Origin: WTFY01 sp965220875
GTDB taxonomy: Bacteria; Pseudomonadota; Gammaproteobacteria; UBA4575
Assembly (NCBI GenBank): GCA_965220875.1
Contig: OZ244849.1
Span: 558,001 to 622,000, forward strand
Direction of reading: 5' to 3'
DNA length: 64,000 nt
Shown here one piece after another: positions 1-8,161 of the stretch. A model generated the notes under the pieces. The model ran no database searches and was not told the origin of the DNA. It saw only the letters and a list, made by a program, of their open reading frames with translations. A program made the translations under genes and the position numbers. Position 1 is the first letter of the stretch. Every line of letters begins with the position of its first letter.

Positions 1-201
1 GTACCGGAGCACCCGCCAGGCCTGGCGGGCACGCCAGGCCGCGAACCCGGCCAGTGCACACGCCGCACCACGGGCCACGCCAGGCGGCATCATCAGGGCC
101 CACGGGGCGAGCCAGGCCACGGCGGCGGCCGTGGAGGCCGCAAGCGCCGACCACAGCTCCACCGCCGGGCGCAGCAGCGCCTCGACGGGATGCGGGTTCA
201 C
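1..201 (-). CDS. traD: TraD coupling protein of an ICE, N-terminal fragment
   Basis: Only the first 67 codons are in the window and the gene runs off the left edge. It starts with GTG, and that codon overlaps the TGA stop of the upstream gene (GTGA). The residues form a hydrophobic stretch broken by a short turn (AAVAWLAPWALMMPPG), then a basic segment ending QAWRVLRY. This fits the N-terminal membrane anchor of the PFGI-1-class TraD ATPase, which passes the relaxase-DNA complex to the conjugation channel. Position after the TIGR03765-type gene is the usual place for traD. The ATPase domain is not visible, so the call rests on context and this short N-terminus. Confidence 0.6.
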   Translation of the reverse strand, partial: MNPHPVEALLRPAVELWSALAASTAAAVAWLAPWALMMPPGVARGAACALAGFAAWRARQAWRVLRY

Positions 202-719
202 TGCTCGATCCCGCGGGAGGTGACCAGCACCGGGTAATGCACCAGGCCCAGGGCACGTGCGAGATCCGTGCCGGGGACGGGCATGATCGAAAGACCCCGG
301 CCCAGTTCCGCGATGGCCTCCAGGTCGTCCACCGTCTCGGCCTGCACCAGCAGGCCCACGGCATGCAGGGCCTGCAGGCGTTCGCGGTGGAGTGCCAGCC
401 ACCGTCTCGAAAGCGGATCGGAGCCGACCAGGAAGACCGGGCGCGACATCGGGCGGGGTTGCATTCGGGGCGCGACCGGGCCGGGGCTGAGACCGGGTGA
501 ACGCACCGGCAGCAGGTTCTGCACGTCGGCCGCCCCGAGCAGTGGCACGGCTGAAGGGGCCGGGTCCTCTTCGGGCGGTGCGTCCTCGACCGGCTCCAGG
601 TACGGGGCGATCGGCCGGGTCCGGCCGTTGTCGAAAATCACCTCGGGCTGCGCCTGGGCCGCCAGGGACCCCGGCACAGTGAGCAGCAGCGCGAACCCGG
701 CCAGGCCCGGTATCCGCAT
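198..719 (-). CDS. Integrating conjugative element protein, TIGR03765/PFL_4695 type
   Basis: A 173-residue exported protein of the conjugation module of PFGI-1-class ICEs. A signal peptide ends near residue 21 (LTVPGSLAAQA). A proline-rich linker follows, then a conserved C-terminal domain with 'FLVGSDPLSRRWLALH' and a terminal segment reading PVLVTSRGIEQ. Its molecular role is not established; the family is always found in the transfer region next to traD. It abuts the TIGR03759-type gene upstream, sharing one base, and overlaps traD by 4 bp, so all three are probably translated from one mRNA. It appears intact. Confidence 0.8.
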   Translation of the reverse strand: MRIPGLAGFALLLTVPGSLAAQAQPEVIFDNGRTRPIAPYLEPVEDAPPEEDPAPSAVPLLGAADVQNLLPVRSPGLSPGPVAPRMQPRPMSRPVFLVGSDPLSRRWLALHRERLQALHAVGLLVQAETVDDLEAIAELGRGLSIMPVPGTDLARALGLVHYPVLVTSRGIEQ

Positions 720-1495
720 CAGAACTCCGAGGCCCGGAGCACGGTCAGCTCATCACCGCGACGCCTGAGCATGTGCGGGGCCTTGCCCTGCCCACGGGTC
801 AGGCGCCGGAGCAGGCCGTCCTCGAAGTTGAGCGTGATGCGCCGGCTGCGCACCAGCCCGGGGTCGATCCCGCGGCGTGCCGCCCAGTCGCGTATCGCCT
901 GCCCGTTGCCTTCCTCCACTCCGGCAAGGTAGAGATCGATCCCCGCGATCCGGTCCAGCTGCCCGAGCAGCCGGTGCAGCAGGTCATCGCAGCCCGGGCA
1001 GTCCTTCCGGGTGAAAAACAGCACGCGGTCCTGCAAACCCAGGGTGTCGCCCTGTCGCCCCGGTTCGGGCAGGCGGCGGACATCGATCAGGGGCTCGTTC
1101 GGGTACAGGCGCCGCACGGCCTCGTCATAGGCCCGCTGGAACGCCAGGATGCGTTCGACGTCCTCGTGCATGGCCTGCGCCCAGCGCTCGGCATACTTGC
1201 GCCGCTCGCCGGCATCGCGCGCATGGATGCCCAGCACCTCGACCGGCGAGATCGTCGCCGGGCTGACGCTTGCGCGGATGCCCTGCATGAGCTGGCGGTA
1301 GCGGTGCCATTCCACCTGTGTCAGCCCCCAGCTCGTGGAGCGGGCCCGTTCGGAGGCCGTCAGGGACGACCCTGCCAGGGCCGTGGAGGCCTTGAGGCTG
1401 TCCCGGGTCCGGCTCCCGGAGGCCTCATCCGCCGACACCGGGCCGATCCAGGCCATGGCCAGCACCGCGAGGGCAAACCGCAGGCCGTCAGTCAC
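719..1495 (-). CDS. Integrating conjugative element protein, TIGR03759 type
   Basis: An exported conjugation-module protein of about 258 residues. The GTG at 1495 is preferred as start because it overlaps the upstream stop and gives a clean signal peptide (LRFALAVLAMAWIGPVSA); another GTG six codons earlier is possible. A long helical domain with 'LTQVEWHRYRQLMQGIR' is followed by a thioredoxin-like part with 'VLFFTRKDCPGCDDLLHRLL', containing a CPGC pair. This matches the family of ICE periplasmic proteins usually encoded between pilL and traD. The CxxC suggests disulfide handling in the periplasm during channel assembly, which is an inference. Confidence 0.75.
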   Translation of the reverse strand: MTDGLRFALAVLAMAWIGPVSADEASGSRTRDSLKASTALAGSSLTASERARSTSWGLTQVEWHRYRQLMQGIRASVSPATISPVEVLGIHARDAGERRKYAERWAQAMHEDVERILAFQRAYDEAVRRLYPNEPLIDVRRLPEPGRQGDTLGLQDRVLFFTRKDCPGCDDLLHRLLGQLDRIAGIDLYLAGVEEGNGQAIRDWAARRGIDPGLVRSRRITLNFEDGLLRRLTRGQGKAPHMLRRRGDELTVLRASEF

Positions 1496-1757
1496 GGGAA
1501 CAGGTATCGCCACATGGCCCGGGCGCCCCGCAACCCTGCCTGGCCCGTACCGAGGCAGGCGACAGGTCCCGGTAAATCACGGGCCCGTCGAGCACCCTGC
1601 AGTCCAGCCGATTCGCATGACCCGTGTCCGAGCAGGCGTCCCTGGGCTGCGTGATCCGGATGTCGGGTGCCGCGGGAGGCGCTTTCGCCGGCACGTGAAG
1701 CGCAGCCCCCGACAGGAAGGCACCCCCCAGTACCACAAGCCACATCAGCGTTCCCAT
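1488..1757 (-). CDS. Small exported protein of the ICE transfer operon
   Basis: An 89-residue protein beginning with a signal peptide or anchor (MGTLMWLVVLGGAFLSGAAL), followed by a cysteine-containing hydrophilic region (four or more Cys after residue 40). It overlaps the end of pilL by 13 bp and the start of the next gene by a few bases, which supports co-translation. I do not recognise the family. In related elements a lytic transglycosylase gene lies near this position, but no catalytic motif of that family is visible here. Confidence 0.5.
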   Translation of the reverse strand: MGTLMWLVVLGGAFLSGAALHVPAKAPPAAPDIRITQPRDACSDTGHANRLDCRVLDGPVIYRDLSPASVRARQGCGAPGPCGDTCSRD

Positions 1758-2260
1758 GCATCCTCCCCTGCGGGCTGTACCGGGTTTCCGGAATCCCCGA
1801 CCTGGTCTCTTGTGAACCCGGGTGACGGGTCCGGTGACGGACAGCGCTCGAATGCCACGAGCCGGTGCAGCGGGTCCTGCACCAGGCGGTGCGCCGGACC
1901 ACCCAGGACCGCCAGGGCCTGCCTCAGGGCGACGGGGCCCAGGCTGCGCTGCACGCCCGGCAGGGGCAGTTCGAGCAGGATGGCGGAGGCGCCGGTGGAG
2001 GAATCCGCCAGGCGATAGCCGCTCTCCCGCAACAGGTGCCGTACGGCCTGGCCGATGGTTTGCACGGATTCAGGGAAATGCACCGTCACGCGTGCGGCCA
2101 GCGGGTCGAGCTGTGCGGCACTCGGCAGGGTGCGCAACACCGAGTACCGCCCGACCTGCATCTCGGTGGCTTCCAGGTGTGGGCTGGCCAGCCAGGCCGA
2201 TGCCGCCACCAGGACAGGAACCAGGGCGCTGAAGCGCCTGCGGGAAATCCATTCGTTCAT
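1745..2260 (-). CDS. pilL: PilL N-terminal-domain protein of an ICE
   Basis: About 171 residues, starting at MNEWISRRRF, with a signal sequence (LVPVLVAASAWLAS). The body matches the PilL_VCx-type N-terminal domain of ICE pili operons: 'VGRYSVLRTLPSAAQLDPL' followed by 'QTIGQAVRHLLRESGYRL' and 'LPGVQRSLGPVALRQALAVL'. These repeats resemble secretin-associated/STN-like folds. It is the first gene of the leftward transfer cluster. The pil genes that often follow pilL are not downstream here; the next recognisable gene is TIGR03759-type, as in ICEs that lack a type IV pilus module. Confidence 0.7.
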   Translation of the reverse strand: MNEWISRRRFSALVPVLVAASAWLASPHLEATEMQVGRYSVLRTLPSAAQLDPLAARVTVHFPESVQTIGQAVRHLLRESGYRLADSSTGASAILLELPLPGVQRSLGPVALRQALAVLGGPAHRLVQDPLHRLVAFERCPSPDPSPGFTRDQVGDSGNPVQPAGEDAWER

Positions 2261-2553
2261 GTCGGGAACCGTACCGGGCGGGTCTGCTCCGTATCGTTGA
2301 TGCACGCATGCGATCATGCCCCGCCCGGCCAGACGATGAAACCGCAAACCCGCACCGCCGCCTGCGCGGTTTGCAGGACCGTCACCCGGCGAACCGGTGG
2401 CGGGGACCGGAAACGGGGAGTGTCCGCCATGCTGCCGGCCCCGAAGGCTGGCAATTTCCCGTGCAGGTGGGTAGGCTTTGCGGAGACGCAGGAAACTTCC
2501 GGCATAGACACAACTGAACGACCCCAGAGACTGATTCCCCAGGAAATTCCGAA

Positions 2554-3384
2554 ATGAAGTATTGCATCGCGTTTGTGCTGTGTGCGCTGGTGGCCGGCTG
2601 CATGAGCGGCGGGTCCAGCCGAATTCCCGTGCCCCCTCCGGAGTATTATGTGGTGGAGGACTTCAACCGGATTGTTCAAAGTGCCAACCATGTGCTGTCC
2701 ACGGACTTGTTTGCCTGGGTACCGGGTGTGCCGGAACCGGACCGGGTGCCCGTGAACTGCAAGGATGACCGCTGCTCCATCGGATTTTCGATCTATCTGC
2801 TTCCAGACAGAAGCTTCAGTGCGGAGGTAGAGGACATCGAGCTGCTGGCGGATACCAACGGCATTCGTACGGTAGTGGAACAGTTCAGCGGCACCTTCAG
2901 TGACCTGTATGATTATGGCGGCTGGATGCAGCACAGCTTCTTTGTTTCGTCCGCACGGCTTTTCACGAACGAGAAGGACCCCGACGAGGGCGTCGTGAGG
3001 GTGGGGGCCTATGCGAACGGTTATTCCACGCGCACCAATCCTGAAACGGAAGCCATCTGGACAGGTTTCGTGTCGGCCAGGGATGACACGGCAGGCACCC
3101 ATCTTGACTCCTATGTCACGGGTGATGCCAGCATCTCCGTGAGCATCGGGGCAGAGGTGCTGGCGAACGTATACCTGACTGGCATGGCCAACGCCACCAC
3201 CGGGCAGGCCTATGCCGATGTCATATACGAGGGCATGGTCGTGACGGACGGCCAGTTCGGCCGGCGCCATGCCGACAACGAGCGGCTGTCGGGCGTGTTC
3301 TACGGTCCGGGCCACGAGGAAGTGGGCGGGGTGTTCGAGGCTCCCCAGGGACTGCTGGGTGCCTACGGGGGCGCAAGACAGTAA
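2554..3384 (+). CDS. TbpB-like beta-barrel surface lipoprotein
   Basis: A 276-residue lipoprotein. The lipobox follows a hydrophobic stretch (VLCALVAGC) and is trailed by MSGGSS, then a proline linker. The C-terminal half is a transferrin-binding-protein-B-like barrel ending 'LSGVFYGPGHEEVGGVFEAP' and GAYGGARQ. This C-terminal signature is shared by surface lipoproteins exported by Slam translocators, and a Slam is encoded at 44.2 kb. The ligand is unknown. The gene lies on the plus strand inside a minus-strand ICE. A close paralog of the same length is at 30.7-31.5 kb. Surface exposure via Slam is an inference from architecture. Confidence 0.75.
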   Translation: MKYCIAFVLCALVAGCMSGGSSRIPVPPPEYYVVEDFNRIVQSANHVLSTDLFAWVPGVPEPDRVPVNCKDDRCSIGFSIYLLPDRSFSAEVEDIELLADTNGIRTVVEQFSGTFSDLYDYGGWMQHSFFVSSARLFTNEKDPDEGVVRVGAYANGYSTRTNPETEAIWTGFVSARDDTAGTHLDSYVTGDASISVSIGAEVLANVYLTGMANATTGQAYADVIYEGMVVTDGQFGRRHADNERLSGVFYGPGHEEVGGVFEAPQGLLGAYGGARQ

Positions 3385-3402
3385 ACCCGGCCGGGCACGG
3401 CC

Positions 3403-4269
3403 TCAACGCCCGAGATACACGACCGTAATCTGTTCCCGCTCGTGCCCGAGTTCCCGGCTGACCACCAGGCGCGCCTGGCGGTCGAGCACCTTCTGCTCGG
3501 GGCTCAGCGTGCCGGCATCCGGCCCTCCCTGCGCGGGCGCCGGCCAGCCGGTCAGTTCACGGTAGCGCTGCTGCGCGTAGTGGTGGCGCAGACCGTGCAG
3601 TTTCGACAGCCCGGCGCGGGCGGTGGACGAGGAATAGATCGAGAGATGCTGGCGGTAGGTGCGTGAACTGGGGATGAGTGAACCCCGCCCTGCAAGCTGC
3701 CTAGCCCGTGTGAGCACTTCGCGCTGCATCTCGTCTCGCACCGGAATCACGCGGGGCTTGCCGCCCTTGGTCCAGCTGCCCTTGAGCTGGATATGATCGC
3801 CCCGGTCGGCCAGGGCCGGCTGGAACTTGAGCGCCTCCTCCCGGCGCAGGCCGAACGCCTGCTGCAGTTCCAGGCTCATTCTCACGTGGGGGTCGCGCAC
3901 TTGGGCCAGCTGCCCGGCAGTGACCGCCTGCGCCTTGGAGATGTTGTTCACGTAGCGGCGCCGGGCGATGCCGTAGTGATCGTTCGAGCGTGCAATCACG
4001 CCCTGACGGTCGACCTTCTGCGCCCACCAGCGCAGCGCGGCCATGCGGAACTTCAGGGTCGCGACCGACAGGCCCTGGTCCTGCCAGTGCCGCACCAGGG
4101 CCTCGACATGCTTGGGCTTGAGGGAATGCGAGTTCATGTGACGGTATCCAAGACCGTGCAGCTGGTTGGCCACCAGGGTCAGGGTGCGCTCGCGCAGGTG
4201 CTGGGTGGCAAAGCTGCCGTCACGGTTGCGACGGCAGAGTTGCTTGAGCTGGTAATTCAGGTCTCTCAC
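3403..4269 (-). CDS. Integrase-domain tyrosine recombinase of the ICE
   Basis: A 288-residue protein with an N-terminal SAM-like core-binding region and a C-terminal tyrosine-recombinase domain. Visible catalytic elements are the Arg in 'LQQAFGLRREEALKF', the HxLRH box in 'LHGLRHHYAQQRYR', the His in SRELGHER and a terminal Tyr in VVYLGR. It matches the Integrase_1-type proteins carried inside PFGI-1/SPI-7 elements, which are distinct from the end-located integrase that moves the ICE. The start is GTG at 4269 with no strong Shine-Dalgarno. One copy of the 87-nt structured repeat lies about 200 nt upstream in its leader. Confidence 0.7.
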   Translation of the reverse strand: MRDLNYQLKQLCRRNRDGSFATQHLRERTLTLVANQLHGLGYRHMNSHSLKPKHVEALVRHWQDQGLSVATLKFRMAALRWWAQKVDRQGVIARSNDHYGIARRRYVNNISKAQAVTAGQLAQVRDPHVRMSLELQQAFGLRREEALKFQPALADRGDHIQLKGSWTKGGKPRVIPVRDEMQREVLTRARQLAGRGSLIPSSRTYRQHLSIYSSSTARAGLSKLHGLRHHYAQQRYRELTGWPAPAQGGPDAGTLSPEQKVLDRQARLVVSRELGHEREQITVVYLGR

Positions 4270-4472
4270 GGTGTATTGCAGTCAGGTAAGTGTTTCTGAC
4301 CACCCGGATGCCGAAGCGGTCCGGGCCTGTCGTGCAGAACGGTCACGGGACACCACGCCCTTCGGCCTGAATGTGCCTGGTCCAGGCGCGCGGGTCCTCC
4401 CTGACGGGAGCCGGTCCGCGCAGACCAGCCGGCCCTGATGGGCCCTGAAATAGGGTGAGCCTTCACCTCCTC

Positions 4473-4559
4473 GAAGATGGACCGGCGGCGAATGCCGCCC
4501 TGCACCGGTTTCAGGTCCGGCGGTGCCTGCCTGCCACTGATCCCCCGCAGTGGCCACGG
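4473..4559 (-). ncRNA. Candidate structured leader RNA, copy 1 of an 87-nt repeat
   Basis: An 87-nt sequence nearly identical (4 substitutions) to 6361-6447. Read on the minus strand it can form three hairpins in a row: GCCACTG/CAGTGGC, GCACCG/CGGTGC and GGCGGC-ATTC-GCCGCC. All four differences between the copies fall in loops or linkers. This copy lies between the DUF6573 gene and the integrase-domain gene, about 200 nt before the latter. Probably a cis-acting RNA element, but its action is unknown. Confidence 0.55.
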
Positions 4560-4732
4560 GCAAAACCGTTCGATGCGGCCCAGTATAGATTCCATGCCCG
4601 GCATGTCATCCCGAAACCCGTTCCCTGCCTGCTCCGGTTTCCGGGCTACAGGCGGGTCGCGGGGGAGGGAGGAAAGCGCCACTTTAACCCAAGTGGCCAG
4701 GGGCAAGTTGCCGGGCATGTGCCCGGCGCGGT

Positions 4733-5161
4733 TCAGTCTTCCTCCGGCAGGAGGATGGTCACGACGGGCTCACCGTCATCGCCGGGGCCGACGACCAGCT
4801 TCAGCCGGACCGGCTCGGCTGCCTGCGAGTCCCCGTCACGGGGCACGCGGTTCAGCCCGAACAGCATCCGCGAGGCGGTGCCCGCCCCGGTGCGGATGGC
4901 GTGGGCGGCCATGAAAAGCACGTCCCACAGCCGGCCGGACTGGCACTGGTGGACCTGGCTGCAGGAATCGTCCTGCGACCAGGCCACGCAGTCGTCCCAG
5001 GCGGCGGCGGTCATCGCCACCGGCAGCCGGAACCCGGCTTCCTGCGCCAGGGCGCCGGCATCGACCAGCACCCCGTCCGCCAGGGCCTGGGCCCGGGTGT
5101 AGGTGAAGAGTACGTCACCGAACAACGGCTCGCCGCCGCATTCGTTTGAAGAGTTGGACAT
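4733..5161 (-). CDS. DUF6573 family ICE protein
   Basis: A 142-residue protein starting at MSNSSNECGG, chosen because AAAGGAGGGATACC stands directly before that ATG. Core sequence 'VLFTYTRAQALADGVLVDAG' followed by 'SQVHQCQSGRLWDVLFMAAH' and 'RLKLVVGPGDDGEPVVTILL' matches a conserved accessory family of ICEs and plasmids. No enzymatic motif is visible and the function is unknown. It follows radC at about 100 bp in the same direction. Confidence 0.75.
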   Translation of the reverse strand: MSNSSNECGGEPLFGDVLFTYTRAQALADGVLVDAGALAQEAGFRLPVAMTAAAWDDCVAWSQDDSCSQVHQCQSGRLWDVLFMAAHAIRTGAGTASRMLFGLNRVPRDGDSQAAEPVRLKLVVGPGDDGEPVVTILLPEED

Positions 5162-5257
5162 GGTATCCCTCCTTTGTGGAAAGTACACCGGGTCACCCCT
5201 CCATCCCGCCGGGAAAGGAAGCGCTTCCCCGGTCGGGTTGATGAAATGCAGCAACTG

Positions 5258-5752
5258 TCAGAGCAGGCCGCGCTCCGCGAACGAGACGCTCTCGCCGGCC
5301 GAGACCACGAAGTGGTCGAGGACACGCACGTCCACAAGGGCGAGCGCCTCCCGCAGGCGGCGGGTGATCATCTCGTCGGCACGGCTGGGTTCGGCGACGC
5401 CGGACGGGTGGTTGTGAAAAAAGACGATGGCCGCGGCATTCGCCTCCATCGCCTGCTGCACGACGACGCGCGGATGCACTGAGGCACTGTTGACCGTGCC
5501 CTGGAACAGTTCGCGCACGGCGATGATGCGGCACAGGTTGTCCAGGAACAGGCCGCCGAATACCTCGTTGCGGTAATCGGCCAGGCGCAGGCACAGGTAG
5601 TCCCGTGTCGCGTCCGGACTGCTCAGGGTACGCCCTGCCCGGTGTTTCATCGCCAGCGTCTTCAGCGCCAGTTTCACCACCGACTCCTTCTCGACATGGC
5701 TGAGCTGTGACAGTTTCAGACCGGCAAACCGGTCCTGCTTGCTTGGGTTCAT
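5258..5752 (-). CDS. radC: RadC-type JAB/MPN metalloprotease-fold protein
   Basis: A 164-residue protein with the MPN+ motif 'FFHNHPSGVAEPSRAD' (zinc-ligand His pair, Ser and Asp) preceded by Glu in VRELFQGT. It has the RadC/JAB domain only and lacks the N-terminal helix-hairpin-helix part of chromosomal RadC, as is usual for copies on ICEs and plasmids. GAGGAGGT lies 4-5 nt before the ATG at 5752. Such copies are thought to help DNA processing or defence against host systems, but the substrate is unproven. Position between DUF3577 and DUF6573 genes is typical. Confidence 0.85.
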   Translation of the reverse strand: MNPSKQDRFAGLKLSQLSHVEKESVVKLALKTLAMKHRAGRTLSSPDATRDYLCLRLADYRNEVFGGLFLDNLCRIIAVRELFQGTVNSASVHPRVVVQQAMEANAAAIVFFHNHPSGVAEPSRADEMITRRLREALALVDVRVLDHFVVSAGESVSFAERGLL

Positions 5753-5853
5753 GATGGACCTCCTCGTATAGACAGGGAGATCCGGCCCGCAGGGGGAGAA
5801 TCCCCTGCAGGGTAAAAAGATGGCCGGGCAGGCATGCCCGGCCGCATTTGAAA

Positions 5854-6258
5854 TTACGCAGCCTTTTCATGCTCCGTAATGAACGGCTGGCCGTCGACCT
5901 TGACATAGGCGATGCGCAGCAGCCGGGCCTTGAGCCGGACTCCGGGCTGGCCGGCCTTGTCGCCGTTCTGATAGGTGAAGGATTCCGCATGCAGGTTGCT
6001 GAGCGTGAATCCGATAAGCACCTTCAGCTTGCCCTCCACGGCCGAGCGGAGTTCACGCACAGTCGCCTGTGCCTTCCGGCCGGACACGGAACACTCGAAA
6101 TGAGTGTACTGGACATTGCCCACGCTTCCGCGCAGGGCTGCGATGGTGATGCCGAGAAAGGGGGTTCCCCCTTCGGGCGTCACCTCCCGGACGCGGCTGA
6201 GATAGCCGATACCGGTGGTATGAAGATCGAAATACTTCGTTCTTTCGTCATTGGACAT
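5854..6258 (-). CDS. DUF3577/STY4534-family ICE replication protein
   Basis: A 134-residue protein starting at MSNDERTKYFDLH, with AAAGGAGAAGGC before the ATG. The family is described as an ICE replication protein and has an OB-fold-like core; here 'LHTTGIGYLSRVREV', 'FLGITIAALRGS' and 'FECSVSGRKAQATVREL' are visible. It may bind single-stranded DNA in the manner of SSB. Its leader holds the second copy of the 87-nt structured repeat about 100 nt before the start codon, making it the most likely regulated gene. Confidence 0.8.
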   Translation of the reverse strand: MSNDERTKYFDLHTTGIGYLSRVREVTPEGGTPFLGITIAALRGSVGNVQYTHFECSVSGRKAQATVRELRSAVEGKLKVLIGFTLSNLHAESFTYQNGDKAGQPGVRLKARLLRIAYVKVDGQPFITEHEKAA

Positions 6259-6360
6259 GATGCCTTCTCCTTTGCTTGGATGCTGCCGGTTGCGGCACCT
6301 CCCTGGCGGGACGCGCTGCCCGGCAGGGTTGTCATACACGGAGCCGGGCTCCGCACGTTT

Positions 6361-6447
6361 GAAGATGGACCGGCGGCGGATGCCGCCCTGCACCGGTTTC
6401 AGGTCCGACGGTGCCTGCTTGCCACTGATACCCCGCAGTGGCCACGG
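6361..6447 (-). ncRNA. Candidate structured leader RNA, copy 2 of an 87-nt repeat
   Basis: Matches 4473-4559 over all 87 positions with four substitutions and no gap. The three predicted stems (7, 6 and 6 bp) are identical in both copies, while the tetraloop (ATCC here, ATTC in copy 1, minus-strand reading) and other unpaired bases vary. It sits in the 5' leader of the DUF3577 gene. A GGACC in the middle hairpin loop could also pair with GGTCC after the last hairpin, offering an alternative fold or pseudoknot. Confidence 0.55.
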
Positions 6448-6524
6448 CCAAAATCTTCTCCCGGTCCCGCCCCGGCCCGGCATTGCGGGAAGACGAAACC
6501 GGAATTTCACGGAATGCCCTCGCC

Positions 6525-7298
6525 TCATGCCGCCAGCGGGGCCTCGGGCTCCGCACCGGCGCCGTTTGCAGACAGGACTCCGGATGCCGCGGTCCTGCGC
6601 GGCACGACCGGTGCACGGCGCTCGCCGCTCAGGATCTCTTCCGGCACCTCGCCCATCGCCTCGCGGGCGCGCCGGCATTCACTGCGGTCGCCGCGCACGG
6701 CCTCCCGGTCCACGCCCGTCAGCCGGAAGGTCTGCGGGATCATGAAGGTGGCGCGCAGCCGGTGCGAGCAGCTGTCGAGCAGCTCATCTCGCATGCACCC
6801 GTCCACCAGCCCGACGTGGCTTGCGGTCAGGACCCGGCATACCAGGGCGTCGTACTCCGCGAGCAGGCGTGCACCCTGGTAGGCGTAGGGGCTTGCGAAC
6901 TGCAGCAGCATCCGGCTCGGTCGCAGGGACTCGGCCAGGGTCACTTCCATGCCGCCTGCCTGCTGCTGCAACAGGCTGTCCAGGTCCTGCTTCCAGTTGC
7001 GGATGCAGTCCCCGGCCACGTCCATCGCATCACAGACCTTGATCAGCCACCAGTCGGCCCAGGGGTCGTCCTCGCGGGCCGCCTGCCAGATGATCCGCAG
7101 CCGCTCGGCAAAGCCGACCAGCCCGATGATGGGCGCGCGGTCCTGCGCCCCTTCGCGCCCGTGGATGAGCTGGTGGGCCTGGCGCGTCTGCACGGTCAGC
7201 CACACCTGGCTGCGCAGCGCACCGGGCTGCTTCAAGGCCTTCTTGCGCCGGGACCCGGCGGGCAGGTCCGCCGGCGCGGACCGGGAGGGCGGATTCAT
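6525..7298 (-). CDS. Integrating conjugative element protein, TIGR03761/PFL_4669 type
   Basis: A 257-residue protein starting at MNPPSRSAPADL after AAAGGAAG. The conserved core reads 'GALRSQVWLTVQTRQAHQLI', 'RAPIIGLVGFAERLRIIWQA' and 'DDPWADWWLIKVCDAM', diagnostic for this ICE family. No enzymatic function is established; it always lies between the DUF2857 and DUF3577 genes, as here. It is cytoplasmic by composition. A 290-bp spacer separates it from the DUF2857 gene; I see no convincing gene in that spacer. Confidence 0.8.
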   Translation of the reverse strand: MNPPSRSAPADLPAGSRRKKALKQPGALRSQVWLTVQTRQAHQLIHGREGAQDRAPIIGLVGFAERLRIIWQAAREDDPWADWWLIKVCDAMDVAGDCIRNWKQDLDSLLQQQAGGMEVTLAESLRPSRMLLQFASPYAYQGARLLAEYDALVCRVLTASHVGLVDGCMRDELLDSCSHRLRATFMIPQTFRLTGVDREAVRGDRSECRRAREAMGEVPEEILSGERRAPVVPRRTAASGVLSANGAGAEPEAPLAA

Positions 7299-7588
7299 GG
7301 TCAGGGCTTCCTTTGTGTCCGAAAGATCCAGGTGCCATGAATCCATGGAGCGCAGCACGCGGCAAGCGAAAACCCGCACCCGGACCGTCGCGGTTCGCAC
7401 CCCCTGCAAGGAATTCGCCGGGCCGCCTGCCGCCCCGGGCACCGCGGTGGTTACCCGGTTACCACAGGTCTTGCTTCAGGTTTCGCATGCAAGCGGTTGT
7501 TTTGTCGTGGCAGGGACTGCCGGGACCGGAAGGAATGGTCGGGAAAGGGCCAAATGTCCGGCCACGAGCTGTGCGCGCCCGGGAGGGC

Positions 7589-8161
7589 TCAGGAGTCTTC
7601 GTCGAGCCTGCCGTGCTCGCACCAGAGATGGATCATCCTCCAGATGGTGCGCAGCGTCAGGCCGGTCTCGTCGGCCAGTTCCAGGAAAAACTCGGGCTCG
7701 AGCTGATCCGGGTACTCCGGTTCACCATGCTCCTGCACGGCCTCCCACAGGCGCCGGGAGCTTTCCTCGTCAGCCTCCCGCGGCCGCCCGACGGCCGGTG
7801 TCACCGTCAGCGTCCGGCGCAGGCGGCTGTACGCCCGCGAGTTCAGGCCGAACAAGGCCCGCAGCATCTCCCGGGGCGCATCCTGGGCGATCAGCCTGTG
7901 TATGTCGTCTTCGGACTCCCTCATCCTGCGCAGGCTCTCGATCAGCGGCCAGTACACGGCGGGGTTCAGCTTGATGTCGAGACAGTGCATGCGCAGCCCC
8001 TCCATGTGGTACATGTCCAGTATGTACACGGTGGACAACCCCTCGATTTCCCGGGCGCCGAACTTCATCTCGCGCAGGGCGGCCAGGTCTCCTTCCTTCA
8101 GGCAGCGGGCCGCATACTGCAGCACGGCCACCACCAGGTCGACTTCCTTGCTGCCTTTCAT
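7589..8161 (-). CDS. DUF2857 family ICE protein
   Basis: A 190-residue helical protein with 'AALREMKFGAREIEGLSTVY' and 'LFGLNSRAYSRLRRTLTVTP' typical of DUF2857, a family encoded immediately after ParB in ICEs. The C-terminal part ('LADETGLTLRTIWRMIHLWC') resembles a helix-turn-helix, suggesting DNA binding. Its ATG overlaps the parB stop codon (ATGA), so the two are translationally coupled and probably act together in element maintenance or regulation. Confidence 0.75.
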   Translation of the reverse strand: MKGSKEVDLVVAVLQYAARCLKEGDLAALREMKFGAREIEGLSTVYILDMYHMEGLRMHCLDIKLNPAVYWPLIESLRRMRESEDDIHRLIAQDAPREMLRALFGLNSRAYSRLRRTLTVTPAVGRPREADEESSRRLWEAVQEHGEPEYPDQLEPEFFLELADETGLTLRTIWRMIHLWCEHGRLDEDS

